From Candidatus Corynebacterium avicola (GTDB lineage Bacteria; Actinomycetota; Actinomycetes; Mycobacteriales; Mycobacteriaceae): a DNA stretch of 64,000 bases. How positions within the stretch are numbered: position 1 is the first letter of the stretch; each line of letters begins with the position of its first letter. The notes under the pieces are model-generated. The model did no database searches and was not told where the DNA came from. It was given only the letters and a program-made list of their open reading frames with translations. Position numbers and translations under genes: made by a program. Below are positions 44,747-53,376 of this stretch, piece by piece. The stretch spans positions 1 to 64,000 of the forward strand of contig DXGC01000065.1 in NCBI GenBank assembly GCA_019114135.1, read 5' to 3'.

Positions 44747-44836
44747 GAATTAGCACCTCCGCCACCGCGAGATAGTGACCCGCAGGTCCGTGACCTGCGG
44801 TTCTCATTATGTGAAAAACGTTCGAGGTGCTAATTC
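44747..44836. repeat. 90-base nested inverted-repeat structure between convergent genes
   Basis: GAATTAGCACCTC (44747-44759) and its perfect inverse (44824-44836) enclose a second, stacked hairpin. ATAGTGA (44772-44778) pairs with TCATTAT (44804-44810) with one G-U, and CCGCAGGTC (44780-44788) pairs with GACCTGCGG (44792-44800) over a three-base loop. The element can act as a bidirectional terminator. It lacks T-runs and resembles a small mobile palindrome, though no target duplication is seen. Confidence 0.6.
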
Positions 44837-44846
44837 CGACGAAAGA

Positions 44847-45491
44847 TCAGTCGACGTCGGTCGGGTAGACGGCCTGCTCGGCGCCTGCCCCCGAATCACT
44901 GCCGTCGCCGGAGCCCGAGTCAGCGCCGTCCCCGCCGCCGATCCCCCAGCGTCCGTAGGCCTCCAGGTAACCGGTCGCCCGTTCGGCCCGGGGCGCGCGG
45001 TCCGCCCACTCGTGGAACTCCGGACCGTGGTCCGGGATCCAGGTGTGCACCAGTTCGTGGATGATCACCGAGTCCAGCACGTATCCCGGCACCTCCTTGA
45101 GCCGGTCGGAGATCCGGATCCGGCCGGTGGCCACCGAGCAGCTCGCCCAGCGTCGGGTCATGTTCGACACCCAGCGCACGCTCTGGAACTCCGCCCGCCC
45201 CTCGAGGTACTTGTCGTTGAGTTCCGCGGCCCGCAGCAGCAGGTCGTCATCGGACTCCTGTCCGGCGGCGACACTGTTCTTCCGGCGCACCCGGTCGACC
45301 AGGTCACTGGTGGACCGTCGCAGGGTCTTCGCATCCATCGACATCGGGGCCAGGACGACGACCCTGCCGCGCTCCATGCGTCCGGCGATGGTGCGCTCGC
45401 GGCGGGCGGAGAGACGAATCTCGACATCGGGGGCGAAGTCGTCCACGACCTCGAGCTGAGCCCGGGTCGGGGTCCTCCGCCGTCCTGCCAT
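44847..45491 (-). CDS. YgjP-like (M48-type) metallopeptidase domain protein
   Basis: This 214-residue protein contains the zinc motif HELVH (His145, His149) in VLDSVIIHELVHTWIPDHGPEFHEW, with further His at 155 and 160, and the upstream VRWVSNMTRRWASCSVATGRIRISDRL stretch that marks the YgjP/DUF45 family. No membrane segment is seen, so it is probably cytoplasmic. The C-terminus ends in a Gly/Ser/Asp-rich tail. Substrate unknown. It is divergent from the E1-like gene and convergent with DUF2342. Confidence 0.83.
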   Translation of the reverse strand: MAGRRRTPTRAQLEVVDDFAPDVEIRLSARRERTIAGRMERGRVVVLAPMSMDAKTLRRSTSDLVDRVRRKNSVAAGQESDDDLLLRAAELNDKYLEGRAEFQSVRWVSNMTRRWASCSVATGRIRISDRLKEVPGYVLDSVIIHELVHTWIPDHGPEFHEWADRAPRAERATGYLEAYGRWGIGGGDGADSGSGDGSDSGAGAEQAVYPTDVD

Positions 45492-45574
45492 GATTCACCT
45501 TCCCGTCGGCTTTCTCTCCGCTACACTGTCAATCACTGTAGAGGGGCACAGGGGCCAGTCAAGGTGGATTTTAC

Positions 45575-46495
45575 ATGAACGGGATTTGTCCCGGTGACAT
45601 CGTCGACGTCGGTATCGACGCCGGTACCCGGGTCACGCTGCGCGAAGCCACGGCCTTGATCCTGCGTCCACCACACCATCTCCAGTTCGGCACGGTCCCG
45701 GGGCATAGTCTGGTCCTCCCGCTGCCCGAACGGGCCTCCCCTGCCCAGGTGATGCTGGTGTTCCGCGAAGCCCGACGTCCGGTGACCTGTTCCTTCCTGG
45801 TGACCCGGTTGGGCCACTGCGGGATCCCACCGGTTCATGCGCGGGGCATCCTCACCGACCTGCAACGCTCCGGGCTGCTCACCGTCATGCCGCAGTCGGT
45901 GCCGGTCCACGTCACCGGGCCGGGCGGGCCGACGAGCGCCCTGGTCCGGGCGCTGATGCGGCGTGGGATCGAGGCGGACCCCATCCTCCCCGCGGCGCCG
46001 GGTTTCGGACGCCTCTCCCCCGACGGACTGGTGATCCTCGCCGGTCAACTCTTCCCACCGCCGGACGTGACCTACCGGCTGATGGAACGCGGGGTGCCGC
46101 ACCTGCCCTGTGCGGTGGTCGACGGGCAGGTGGTCGTGGGCCCGGTCGTGAACCCCGGGATGACACCGTGCCTGAACTGCGTGGACATCTCCTACCAGGA
46201 ACGGGAAGCCGACTGGCGGATGGTGCGCGCCCAGAGTTCGACCAGTGTGCCTGCCACCAGTGCGGTCTCCACCGAGTTGGCTGCGACGGTGGTCGCCGGG
46301 GTGGTGCACCAGATCCTGTCGACCGGACGCCCCTTCCCCACCGACCTTCCCCCGGAGGCGTTGAGTCGCCGGATGTTCGACCCCAGGACGTTGAGCCTGG
46401 AGTCCCACACCCCGGCGGCGGATCCGGACTGCCCGGCGTGCGCCGGGGCCCGCCAGGCCAGCGCACTGTCGGGGCCTGCCCCCGCTCAGGTGTAG
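45575..46495 (+). CDS. Orphan E1/cyclodehydratase-like (TOMM-type) protein
   Basis: This 306-residue protein resembles the cyclodehydratase C/E1-like proteins that partner YcaO in thiazole/oxazole-modified peptide pathways. It starts with a short winged-helix-like part (VMLVFREARRPVTCSFLVTRLG, RGILTDLQRSGLL), followed by a degenerate ThiF-like region (PVHVTGPGGPTSALVRALMRRGI) without a clear ATP motif. Two CxxC pairs (PCLNC and DCPAC) make a probable zinc site. No YcaO or precursor peptide is seen in the window. The 3' end overlaps the uvrD2 3' end by 10 bases. Position matches Rv3196. Confidence 0.65.
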   Translation: MNGICPGDIVDVGIDAGTRVTLREATALILRPPHHLQFGTVPGHSLVLPLPERASPAQVMLVFREARRPVTCSFLVTRLGHCGIPPVHARGILTDLQRSGLLTVMPQSVPVHVTGPGGPTSALVRALMRRGIEADPILPAAPGFGRLSPDGLVILAGQLFPPPDVTYRLMERGVPHLPCAVVDGQVVVGPVVNPGMTPCLNCVDISYQEREADWRMVRAQSSTSVPATSAVSTELAATVVAGVVHQILSTGRPFPTDLPPEALSRRMFDPRTLSLESHTPAADPDCPACAGARQASALSGPAPAQV

Positions 46496-48651
46496 TTGTT
46501 CACGATGCCGAGGATGTCCTCGCCGAACTGCTCGACCTTCACCGGCCCGATGCCGGGGACCTGCACCAGTTCCTGCTCGGTGGTGGGTTTGCGGTGGCAC
46601 ACCCCGCGCAGCGTGGCGTCGCTGATCACCACGTAGGCAGGCACCCCGCGGGACTTGGCGGTGACACTGCGCCATTCCCGCAGTTCGGTGACCAGGGTCT
46701 GGTCGATCTCGCCGGCGTGATCCTCGCACACCCCCAGGATGCGGTGTTCCGGGGTGGTCAGGCGGGCCCCGCAGACGGCGCAGGCGTCCTTGTCCTTCGG
46801 CGCACCACGGCGGGACGCACCGGCCGCCGCCGCGGCACGTTGTGCGTCCCGCTCGGCCTCCCAGGGCACCAGCCCGTCGAGGAAGCGGGTCCGGCGCCGC
46901 GTGGCTTTGCCGCCGGGCTGGCGGGCCTGTGACCAGGACAGGTGCAGGTGCTCACGGGCACGGGTCACCCCGACGTACAGCAGGCGACGTTCCTCCTCGA
47001 TGGCGTCCACCGAGTGCGATCCCTTCAGGGCGTGCCGGATGGGCAGTGTGCCGTCGACCAGCCCGACGACAAAGACGGCGTCCCACTCCAGGCCCTTGGC
47101 GGCGTGGACACTGGCCAGGGTCACGCCCTGCATCCTCGGCGGGTTCTTCGACTCCGCGCGTTCGCGCAGCAGGCCGAGCAGCCCGGCGAGGTCCAACCGC
47201 GGGTTGGTGGTGGCCAGCTCGGACGCCAGGTCCACCAGGGCGTTGAGTGACTGCCACCGTTGGCGTTCCTGGGCAGCGGCGGGTTCGGTCGGGGTCAGTC
47301 CGACCGGCTGCAGTGCGGCCTTCACCTGGGCGACCAGGCTTCCGGTCGGGGTGCCCTCGTCCTCGCCACCGGCGCCGTTCTCCGCGCTGTGCCCGGCGCG
47401 GGCGCGGATCTTGCGCGATGCCTGCCCCAGGGCCTGGATCCCCTGCCGGATCTCGGTGCGCTGGAAGAAGCCCTCCCCGCCCTTGACCTGGTAGGCGATG
47501 CCGGCCTGGTCGAGGGCGTACTCGAAGGCCGCCGACTGGGCGTTGATCCGGTAGAGCACCGCGATCTCTGCGGGGGCGACACCCTGCCGGATCAGCTCGC
47601 CGATGCGCTTGGCGACGTCGGTCGCCTCAGCGGTCTCGTCCGGGTACTCGGTGAACTCGGGGTCCGGACCGGCGGGACGCTGTCCCTCCAGGGTCAGGCG
47701 GGTGCCTGCGGCGCGTCCGGTCGCCCGGCCGATGACCTTGTTCGCCAGGTCGACGACCTGCGGGGTCGATCGGTAGTCGCGGAACAGTCGGACGGTGGTG
47801 GCCTCGGGGAAACGACCGGAGAACCCGAGCAGATGGTCGGGGGTTGCACCATTGAAGGAGTAGATGGTCTGGTTGGCGTCACCGACGACGGTGAGGTCGT
47901 CGCGATCGCCGAGCCAGGCGTCCAACAGCCGTTGCTGCAGCGGGGTGACGTCCTGGTACTCGTCGACGACGAAGGTGCGGTAGCGCGAGCGGAACTCGTC
48001 GGCGACGCCGACATTGGACTCCAGCAGTCCGGCCATGGACTCCAGCAGGTCGTCGAAGTCGAGGAGGGCACGGTCCGGGGTGATCTTGGACTTCTCGTAG
48101 CCCTCGAAGATCTTCACGAACTGCGCCGGGTCCACCGGACAGTCCCGACGGTCCGGAACGATGTGCGCCGGGTAGTCCGCCGGGGAGATAAGCGAGGCCT
48201 TCGCCCACTCGATCTCACCGAGCAGGTCGGAGAGCAAGGTCTTGTCGGGTTCGGTGCCGGTCGCCCGGGTGACGCGGGCGACGATGGGGAACTTGGAGTC
48301 CAGCAGTTCCCAGGGGGTGTCGCCGACGACCTTGGGCCAGAAGTAGCGCAACTGCTGCATCGCCGCTGCGTGGAAGGTCTTGGCCTGGACCCGGGCGACG
48401 CCCATCATGGTGAGCCGTTCCCGGAGTTCGGCGGCGGCGCGGTTGGTGAAGGTCACCGCCAGAACGTGGTCGGGGTTGACGAAGCCTCCGGAGACCAGGT
48501 GGGCGATCCGGTGGGTGATCGTCCGGGTCTTACCGGTGCCGGCTCCGGCGATGATGCTCACCGGCCCGCGCGGTGCCGTGGCCGCACGGAGTTGCTCGGG
48601 GTCCAGGGCGTCCAGGTTGAGCTGGGCCAGTCGTCCGCTACCTGGGATCAC
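46486..48651 (-). CDS. uvrD2: ATP-dependent DNA helicase UvrD2
   Basis: This superfamily 1 helicase has 721 residues. Motif I is AGAGTGKTRTITHRIAHL, motif II VDEYQDVTPLQ, then GDANQTIYSFNGA and VTLASVHAAKGLEWDAVFVVGLVDG. A zinc-knuckle-like segment (CAVC, then CEDH 14 residues on) links to a C-terminal HRDC domain (LREWRSVTAKSRGVPAYVVISDATLRGVC). That knuckle-plus-HRDC architecture defines UvrD2. The GTG start overlaps the stop of the potassium channel gene (GTGA). It is the last gene of the TIGR02569-AdnA-AdnB-channel-UvrD2 operon. Confidence 0.94.
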   Translation of the reverse strand: MIPGSGRLAQLNLDALDPEQLRAATAPRGPVSIIAGAGTGKTRTITHRIAHLVSGGFVNPDHVLAVTFTNRAAAELRERLTMMGVARVQAKTFHAAAMQQLRYFWPKVVGDTPWELLDSKFPIVARVTRATGTEPDKTLLSDLLGEIEWAKASLISPADYPAHIVPDRRDCPVDPAQFVKIFEGYEKSKITPDRALLDFDDLLESMAGLLESNVGVADEFRSRYRTFVVDEYQDVTPLQQRLLDAWLGDRDDLTVVGDANQTIYSFNGATPDHLLGFSGRFPEATTVRLFRDYRSTPQVVDLANKVIGRATGRAAGTRLTLEGQRPAGPDPEFTEYPDETAEATDVAKRIGELIRQGVAPAEIAVLYRINAQSAAFEYALDQAGIAYQVKGGEGFFQRTEIRQGIQALGQASRKIRARAGHSAENGAGGEDEGTPTGSLVAQVKAALQPVGLTPTEPAAAQERQRWQSLNALVDLASELATTNPRLDLAGLLGLLRERAESKNPPRMQGVTLASVHAAKGLEWDAVFVVGLVDGTLPIRHALKGSHSVDAIEEERRLLYVGVTRAREHLHLSWSQARQPGGKATRRRTRFLDGLVPWEAERDAQRAAAAAGASRRGAPKDKDACAVCGARLTTPEHRILGVCEDHAGEIDQTLVTELREWRSVTAKSRGVPAYVVISDATLRGVCHRKPTTEQELVQVPGIGPVKVEQFGEDILGIVNNYT

Positions 48652-49754
48652 TTCGATGCTGTCCCTTCTGCGTTGCCAGTGCTGCCAGCGTTGCCGCCGT
48701 TGTCCGTGCCGTTGCCGTTGCTGTGGGCGTCGACCCCGCGGATGTAGAGCAGGCGGTCGCCGGGCTCCACCGTCTCCGCCTCGACCGAGTCCACACGGTA
48801 GAGCTCACCGGAACGCACCACGCCCAGGACGATGTCCTCGAGGTTGCGGGGGTTACCGCCGACCTCGTCCTCCCCCACCAGACGCTCGGCGATGGCGAAG
48901 CCCTCATCGGGGCTGAGCAGGTCCTCCATCATGCCGGTCACAGACGGGCTGACCGTGGCCAGGCCGAGCATCCGTCCGGCGGTCTCCGAGGACACCACCA
49001 CCGAGTCCGCGCCGGACTGCCGCAGCAGGTGGGCGTTCTCCGACTCCCGCACCGAGGCCACGATGGTCGCACTCGGGGCGATCTCGCGGACGGACAGGGT
49101 GATCAGCACCGCGGTGTCGTCCTGGTTCGGGGCGACCACGACAGCCTTCGCCCGGGTCACACCGGCGAGCTTGAGCACCTCCGAGGACGTCGCCGGTCCC
49201 TGCACGCTGACAAGTCCGCGCGATGAGGCGTGGGCGAGGGCGTCGGCGTCGGTGTCGATGACGACGATCTGGGATGCCGGCAGGCCGTCGGCGAGCAGGG
49301 CGGTGGTCGCCGCCCGGCCCTTGGTGCCGAATCCGACGACGACGGTGTGGTTGCGCATGTGCTTTCTCCAACGACGGATCTGCAGGGTTTTGCGGGACTC
49401 CTCGGTGAGCACCGACAGGGTGGTGCCGACCAGCAGGATCAGGAAGATGACCCGCATCGGTGTGATGACGAGGACGTTGACCAGCCGGGCCTGCTGGGTG
49501 ACCGGGGCGATGTCACCGTAACCGGTGGTCGACAGGGAGACCGCCGAATAGTAGACGGCATCGAGGAACGTCGACACCCCGGTGTAGCCGTCCCGGTCGA
49601 AGTAGACCACGGCGGCGGCGACCAGGAGCAGGGCCATCGCATACAACACCCTGCGGCTGATCAGCCACCACGGGCTGACCGGCGCGCTCGCCGGGATGTT
49701 GACGATGTTCAGCAGCGCCCGCGGTGGCAGTGAGTCAAGGCCGTCACGCATCAC
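48648..49754 (-). CDS. Two-TM potassium channel with RCK (TrkA-N/TrkA-C) domain
   Basis: This 368-residue protein has two membrane helices flanking a pore with the potassium filter TTGYGD (residues 76-81). A cytoplasmic Rossmann RCK domain follows (NHTVVVGFGTKGRAATTALLADG, acidic residue after the second strand in VVIDTDADAL) with a TrkA-C-type end. Channels of this type are gated by nucleotides or ions. The C-terminal tail is Asn/Gly-rich. The GTG at 49752-49754 has AAGGAG six bases upstream; an ATG follows immediately. It overlaps the AdnB gene by 11 bases. Position matches Rv3200c. Confidence 0.9.
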   Translation of the reverse strand: MMRDGLDSLPPRALLNIVNIPASAPVSPWWLISRRVLYAMALLLVAAAVVYFDRDGYTGVSTFLDAVYYSAVSLSTTGYGDIAPVTQQARLVNVLVITPMRVIFLILLVGTTLSVLTEESRKTLQIRRWRKHMRNHTVVVGFGTKGRAATTALLADGLPASQIVVIDTDADALAHASSRGLVSVQGPATSSEVLKLAGVTRAKAVVVAPNQDDTAVLITLSVREIAPSATIVASVRESENAHLLRQSGADSVVVSSETAGRMLGLATVSPSVTGMMEDLLSPDEGFAIAERLVGEDEVGGNPRNLEDIVLGVVRSGELYRVDSVEAETVEPGDRLLYIRGVDAHSNGNGTDNGGNAGSTGNAEGTASK

Positions 49755-52700
49755 TCACATCTCCTTCTCCATGGTCTGTGTCGGCGCCGGTCCGGGTGCT
49801 GGTCCCGGTCCCGGTCAGCGACAACAGGTTCTCCAGTTCCCGGGCCGAGGGCAGTTCCCGGGGCTCGTAGGTCTCGTTCAGCCCAACATAGTGGAATGCG
49901 GCGCGGACCCCGTCGGGATCCACCGTACGTCCCAGTCTCGCGCCGAGGACCTGCGCCCAGGCGAGTCGGTACACGGCCAACTGCATCTCCGCTGCGGCGA
50001 GTTCGGGTCCGGTGGGACGCCGTCCGGTCTTCCAGTCCACCACAGTCCACCCGGTGGTCGGGTAGTCGCCGTCGTGGAAGACGGCGTCGATGCGTCCTTC
50101 GAAGACCTGGCCTGCGAGGGTCACCGAGTAGGACCCCTCGACGCTGGCCGGGGTGCGGTGGGCCCAGGTGCTGTCCAGGAATCGCTTCTTGAGGTGCTCC
50201 AGCGCGGGGTCGGTGAGTGTCGCATCGGCAGCGCCGGGCAGTTCGTCCTCGTCGAAGAGGGTGACGGTGCCGTAGTGGCGTTCGACCCAGTTGTGGAAGG
50301 CGGTGCCGCGCTTGGTGTACGGCCGCGGTTCCAGCGGGACGGGACGCCGACGCCTCCGGGCGAACTCCTCCGGGTTCCGCTTCATCGCCACCGCCTCGGT
50401 CGCGGTGAGGCGTGCACCGACCGGCACGGTGACCTCGGGAACGGAGTCGGCGGTGAGCTCGTCGATGAGCAGCCGGGTCTCCTGTTCCCACTGGGCGGCG
50501 ACGGTGCCGCTGTCGGGCGTGCCCTCGGTCACCTCGCCTTCCTCGCCGTTCAGAGCGTCCAGCCGGGCGCGGACGAGTTCCATTCCGCGGGCGACCCCGT
50601 CGACCCCACGGACGCTGTGGTCCGGGTGGGCGGGGTCGGTGAGGGTCGGTCGCGGCCACACGGCGGTGGGCTTCGCCGGGACCTGCCGTTCGTAGTCGGT
50701 GACCAGGTCGTTGCGGGCGGCCGGGTTCTCCGGCACCATCACCGCGTCCTCCCGGTGGTGGGGCCCCTTCTCCAGACGGGTCAGCTCCTTCTTGGAGTAC
50801 ACCATGCCGAGATCCGACCAGGTCACGACCGACTCCGGCGCCTCCGCCACCAGCCGGTCCTTCATCAGTGTCAGCGCCACCGAGGGGTCGAGCGGTGTGC
50901 TGGCGTCGTTGTTGTAGGCCGCACCACTGACCAGCAGCACCTGCTCACTGCGGGTGGCGGCGACGTAGAACAGCCGGTCGTCCTCCTTTGCGGCGTGCTC
51001 GCCGAGGGCGACGGTGAAGGCCTCCTGTGCCTCGACCACTCCCCGACGGTCGATGACCTGGGACAGGTCGAGCACCGGTGCCCCGGTCACGTCGTCCGGG
51101 TCGAGTGGGTCACGGGCGTCGCCACGCAGCCCGGACGGCAGCACCTTGCCGGTGGTTGTCCACGACGTGGTCGTGGGACGTTTGACCGCATCGGCGTAGG
51201 TCTTGCGGGTGGCGTGCGGGACCGCGACGATTCCCCACTCCAGGCCCTTGGCCTTGTGCACGGTGAGCAGCTGGACGCAGTCGGTCCGGACCTCGGTCTC
51301 CCCGGGCTCCAGTCCCTTCTCCCGCTCCGCGGCGGAGCGCAGGTAGTCCACCAGCGCCGACGGTGTCGCCGCGCTCAGGTCGGCGAAGGACCGGACGACC
51401 TCGGCGAACTTGTCGAGGTGGCTCGCCCCGATCGACCGTCGGGAGTCGCGGTGGTAGCGGGTCAGCACCTCGGTGCGCACCCCGGTCATCTTCTCGATGT
51501 CGGCGACCAGGTCGGTCAGCGGCTTCGAGGCCGAGTGCCGGCGCAGGTAGCGCAGTTCCCGGGCCAGTTCGGTCAGTCGTTGCACCCCGGCGGTGGACAT
51601 GCCGAAGTCCTCCATGCCACGCAGGTCGGCCAGTGCCTCGGCCAGCCCGACGGGCACGCGGGAAGCCTCCCGGTCGATCTCGGCGATCCGGCGACGCACC
51701 GTCGCCAGCGGGTCCGAGTCACCCTCGTGCGGGGCGACGACAGCGCTCAACCCGGACAGGTCGGCGTCCTCGTCACCGGCGTCCGAGTCCGTCCCGTTTG
51801 ATCCGGTGTCCGTTTCCACCACCCTGCCCCGGCGCGAGAGCTGGTCGACACGTCGGGCCAGCGCCTGCAGGTCGGACGCCCCGATGTTCCACCGCACCCC
51901 GGTGAGCAGCCGCAGCAGGGCGATGTCGTCGCTGGGGTCCACCACGACCCGCAGGGTGGCGAAGACGTCGGCGACCTCGGGCACCTCCAGCAGACCCGGC
52001 CCGGCGGTCATCTCCACCGGGACATCACGGGCAATCAGCAGGTCGTGGATGGGTTGTGCCTCGGCGTTCTTGCGCAGCAGCACCGCCGCCGAGAACGGTT
52101 CTCCGGTGTCCCGGCCGTGGTAGCGGGCGGCCAGGTCGTCGGCCAGCCACTCCAGTTCCTCCTCCCGGGTGTCGAACCAGCCGATCTCGACCTCTCCGCT
52201 GCCCGCACCGGGCCGGGACGTCAGCGGTGAGACCAGCGGGGTGTCGGTGTCCATCGACCAGCGCGACACCGTGTTCGCCATGTCCAGCACCCGGGCGGGG
52301 TTGCGCCAGGAGGTGGTCAGCTCCAGGGTCGGCGCCTGCCCCTGCGGAGTCGGGAAGTCACTGGTGAAGTGGGTGAGGTTGGCGGCGGTGGCACCCCGGA
52401 AGCCGTAGATGGACTGCATGGGGTCACCCACCGCCGTCACCGTGAGGCCCGGGTCCTGTCCTTCGCCGAAAAGGTTGCGTAGCAGGATGCGCTGGGCGTG
52501 CCCGGTGTCCTGGTACTCGTCGAGCATCACCACCCGGAACCGGCGGCGTTGGCTCTGCCCGACCCGGGGGTGGGCGGCAACGAGTTGGGCGGCCTTCGAC
52601 ATCTGCTGGCCGAAGGTCATCAGGTTCCGGTCACTGAGCCGCTGCCGGTAGGCACTGACCAGTTCCAGCAGCTCACGACGGTAGGTCAGCGCCGAGGTGA

Positions 52701-53376
52701 ACTTCTCCAGTGCGGAGTCCACGGTCTTGAGCACCTTGCCGTCACGGTCGGGCAGGCCGTCAATCTCGGCGGCGGTGGCGGCGCACTCCGCCTCGACCTC
52801 CTCGACGGTGACCAGGTGGTTGTCCATCTCGTCGTTGAGGGCGAGCATGTCGTCGATGATGTACGGCAGGGAGCGGGTGGTGGTGAAGCCGGTCGGCCAC
52901 TCGAGGGTGACGTCGCGGGCGATCATCCACCGTTCGGTGTCGGAGATGATGCGTCCGGCGGGTTCCATCGGCAGCAGCAGACCGTACTCGCCGACGACCG
53001 TGCCGGCGTAGGCGTCGTAGGTGGAGACGGTGGGCACGATGTTGCGCAGGGCCTCGTGGCGCGAGTCGTCGGCCGGCAGGTCGTCGAGGATGCCGGAGTC
53101 GGCGAGGGTCTGCAGCCGGGCCCGGATGCGCAGGCCCAGTTCCCGGGCGGCCTTGCGGGTGAAGGTCAGGCCCAGGATCTGCTCCGGGGTCGCCAGGCCG
53201 TTGGCCACCAGCCACACCACGCGGGCGGCCATGGTCTCGGTCTTGCCGGCACCTGCACCGGCGACCACGAGGGTCGGTCCGGACGGAGCACCGATCACCG
53301 CGGCCTGCTGCGGGGTGGGGCCGAAGGGTTGTCCGAGCAGGGAGGACAGGTCGGTGGGACTGATCATGGACGTCAT
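49744..53376 (-). CDS. adnB: AdnB-type helicase-nuclease subunit
   Basis: This 1210-residue UvrD-like motor with a C-terminal RecB-family nuclease is one half of the AdnAB complex that resects DNA double-strand breaks. Motif I is VVAGAGAGKTETMAARVVWL (about residue 37), motif II MLDEYQDTGHAQ, then GDPMQSIYGFRGA and VQLLTVHKAKGLEWGIVAV. The nuclease site shows VVDWKTGRRP (Asp-x-Lys) and QLAVYRLAWA (Gln-x3-Tyr). The ATG directly follows the AdnA stop with AGGTGG five bases upstream. M. tuberculosis AdnB, as I recall it, is about 100 residues shorter. Confidence 0.93.
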   Translation of the reverse strand: MTSMISPTDLSSLLGQPFGPTPQQAAVIGAPSGPTLVVAGAGAGKTETMAARVVWLVANGLATPEQILGLTFTRKAARELGLRIRARLQTLADSGILDDLPADDSRHEALRNIVPTVSTYDAYAGTVVGEYGLLLPMEPAGRIISDTERWMIARDVTLEWPTGFTTTRSLPYIIDDMLALNDEMDNHLVTVEEVEAECAATAAEIDGLPDRDGKVLKTVDSALEKFTSALTYRRELLELVSAYRQRLSDRNLMTFGQQMSKAAQLVAAHPRVGQSQRRRFRVVMLDEYQDTGHAQRILLRNLFGEGQDPGLTVTAVGDPMQSIYGFRGATAANLTHFTSDFPTPQGQAPTLELTTSWRNPARVLDMANTVSRWSMDTDTPLVSPLTSRPGAGSGEVEIGWFDTREEELEWLADDLAARYHGRDTGEPFSAAVLLRKNAEAQPIHDLLIARDVPVEMTAGPGLLEVPEVADVFATLRVVVDPSDDIALLRLLTGVRWNIGASDLQALARRVDQLSRRGRVVETDTGSNGTDSDAGDEDADLSGLSAVVAPHEGDSDPLATVRRRIAEIDREASRVPVGLAEALADLRGMEDFGMSTAGVQRLTELARELRYLRRHSASKPLTDLVADIEKMTGVRTEVLTRYHRDSRRSIGASHLDKFAEVVRSFADLSAATPSALVDYLRSAAEREKGLEPGETEVRTDCVQLLTVHKAKGLEWGIVAVPHATRKTYADAVKRPTTTSWTTTGKVLPSGLRGDARDPLDPDDVTGAPVLDLSQVIDRRGVVEAQEAFTVALGEHAAKEDDRLFYVAATRSEQVLLVSGAAYNNDASTPLDPSVALTLMKDRLVAEAPESVVTWSDLGMVYSKKELTRLEKGPHHREDAVMVPENPAARNDLVTDYERQVPAKPTAVWPRPTLTDPAHPDHSVRGVDGVARGMELVRARLDALNGEEGEVTEGTPDSGTVAAQWEQETRLLIDELTADSVPEVTVPVGARLTATEAVAMKRNPEEFARRRRRPVPLEPRPYTKRGTAFHNWVERHYGTVTLFDEDELPGAADATLTDPALEHLKKRFLDSTWAHRTPASVEGSYSVTLAGQVFEGRIDAVFHDGDYPTTGWTVVDWKTGRRPTGPELAAAEMQLAVYRLAWAQVLGARLGRTVDPDGVRAAFHYVGLNETYEPRELPSARELENLLSLTGTGTSTRTGADTDHGEGDVSDA

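Noticed and set aside
44747..44836. A CIRCE heat-shock operator (TTAGCACTC-N9-GAGTGCTAA)
   Set aside because: The arms read TTAGCACCTC and GAGGTGCTAA with one extra C/G, the spacing is 64 bases rather than 9, and no heat-shock gene follows.
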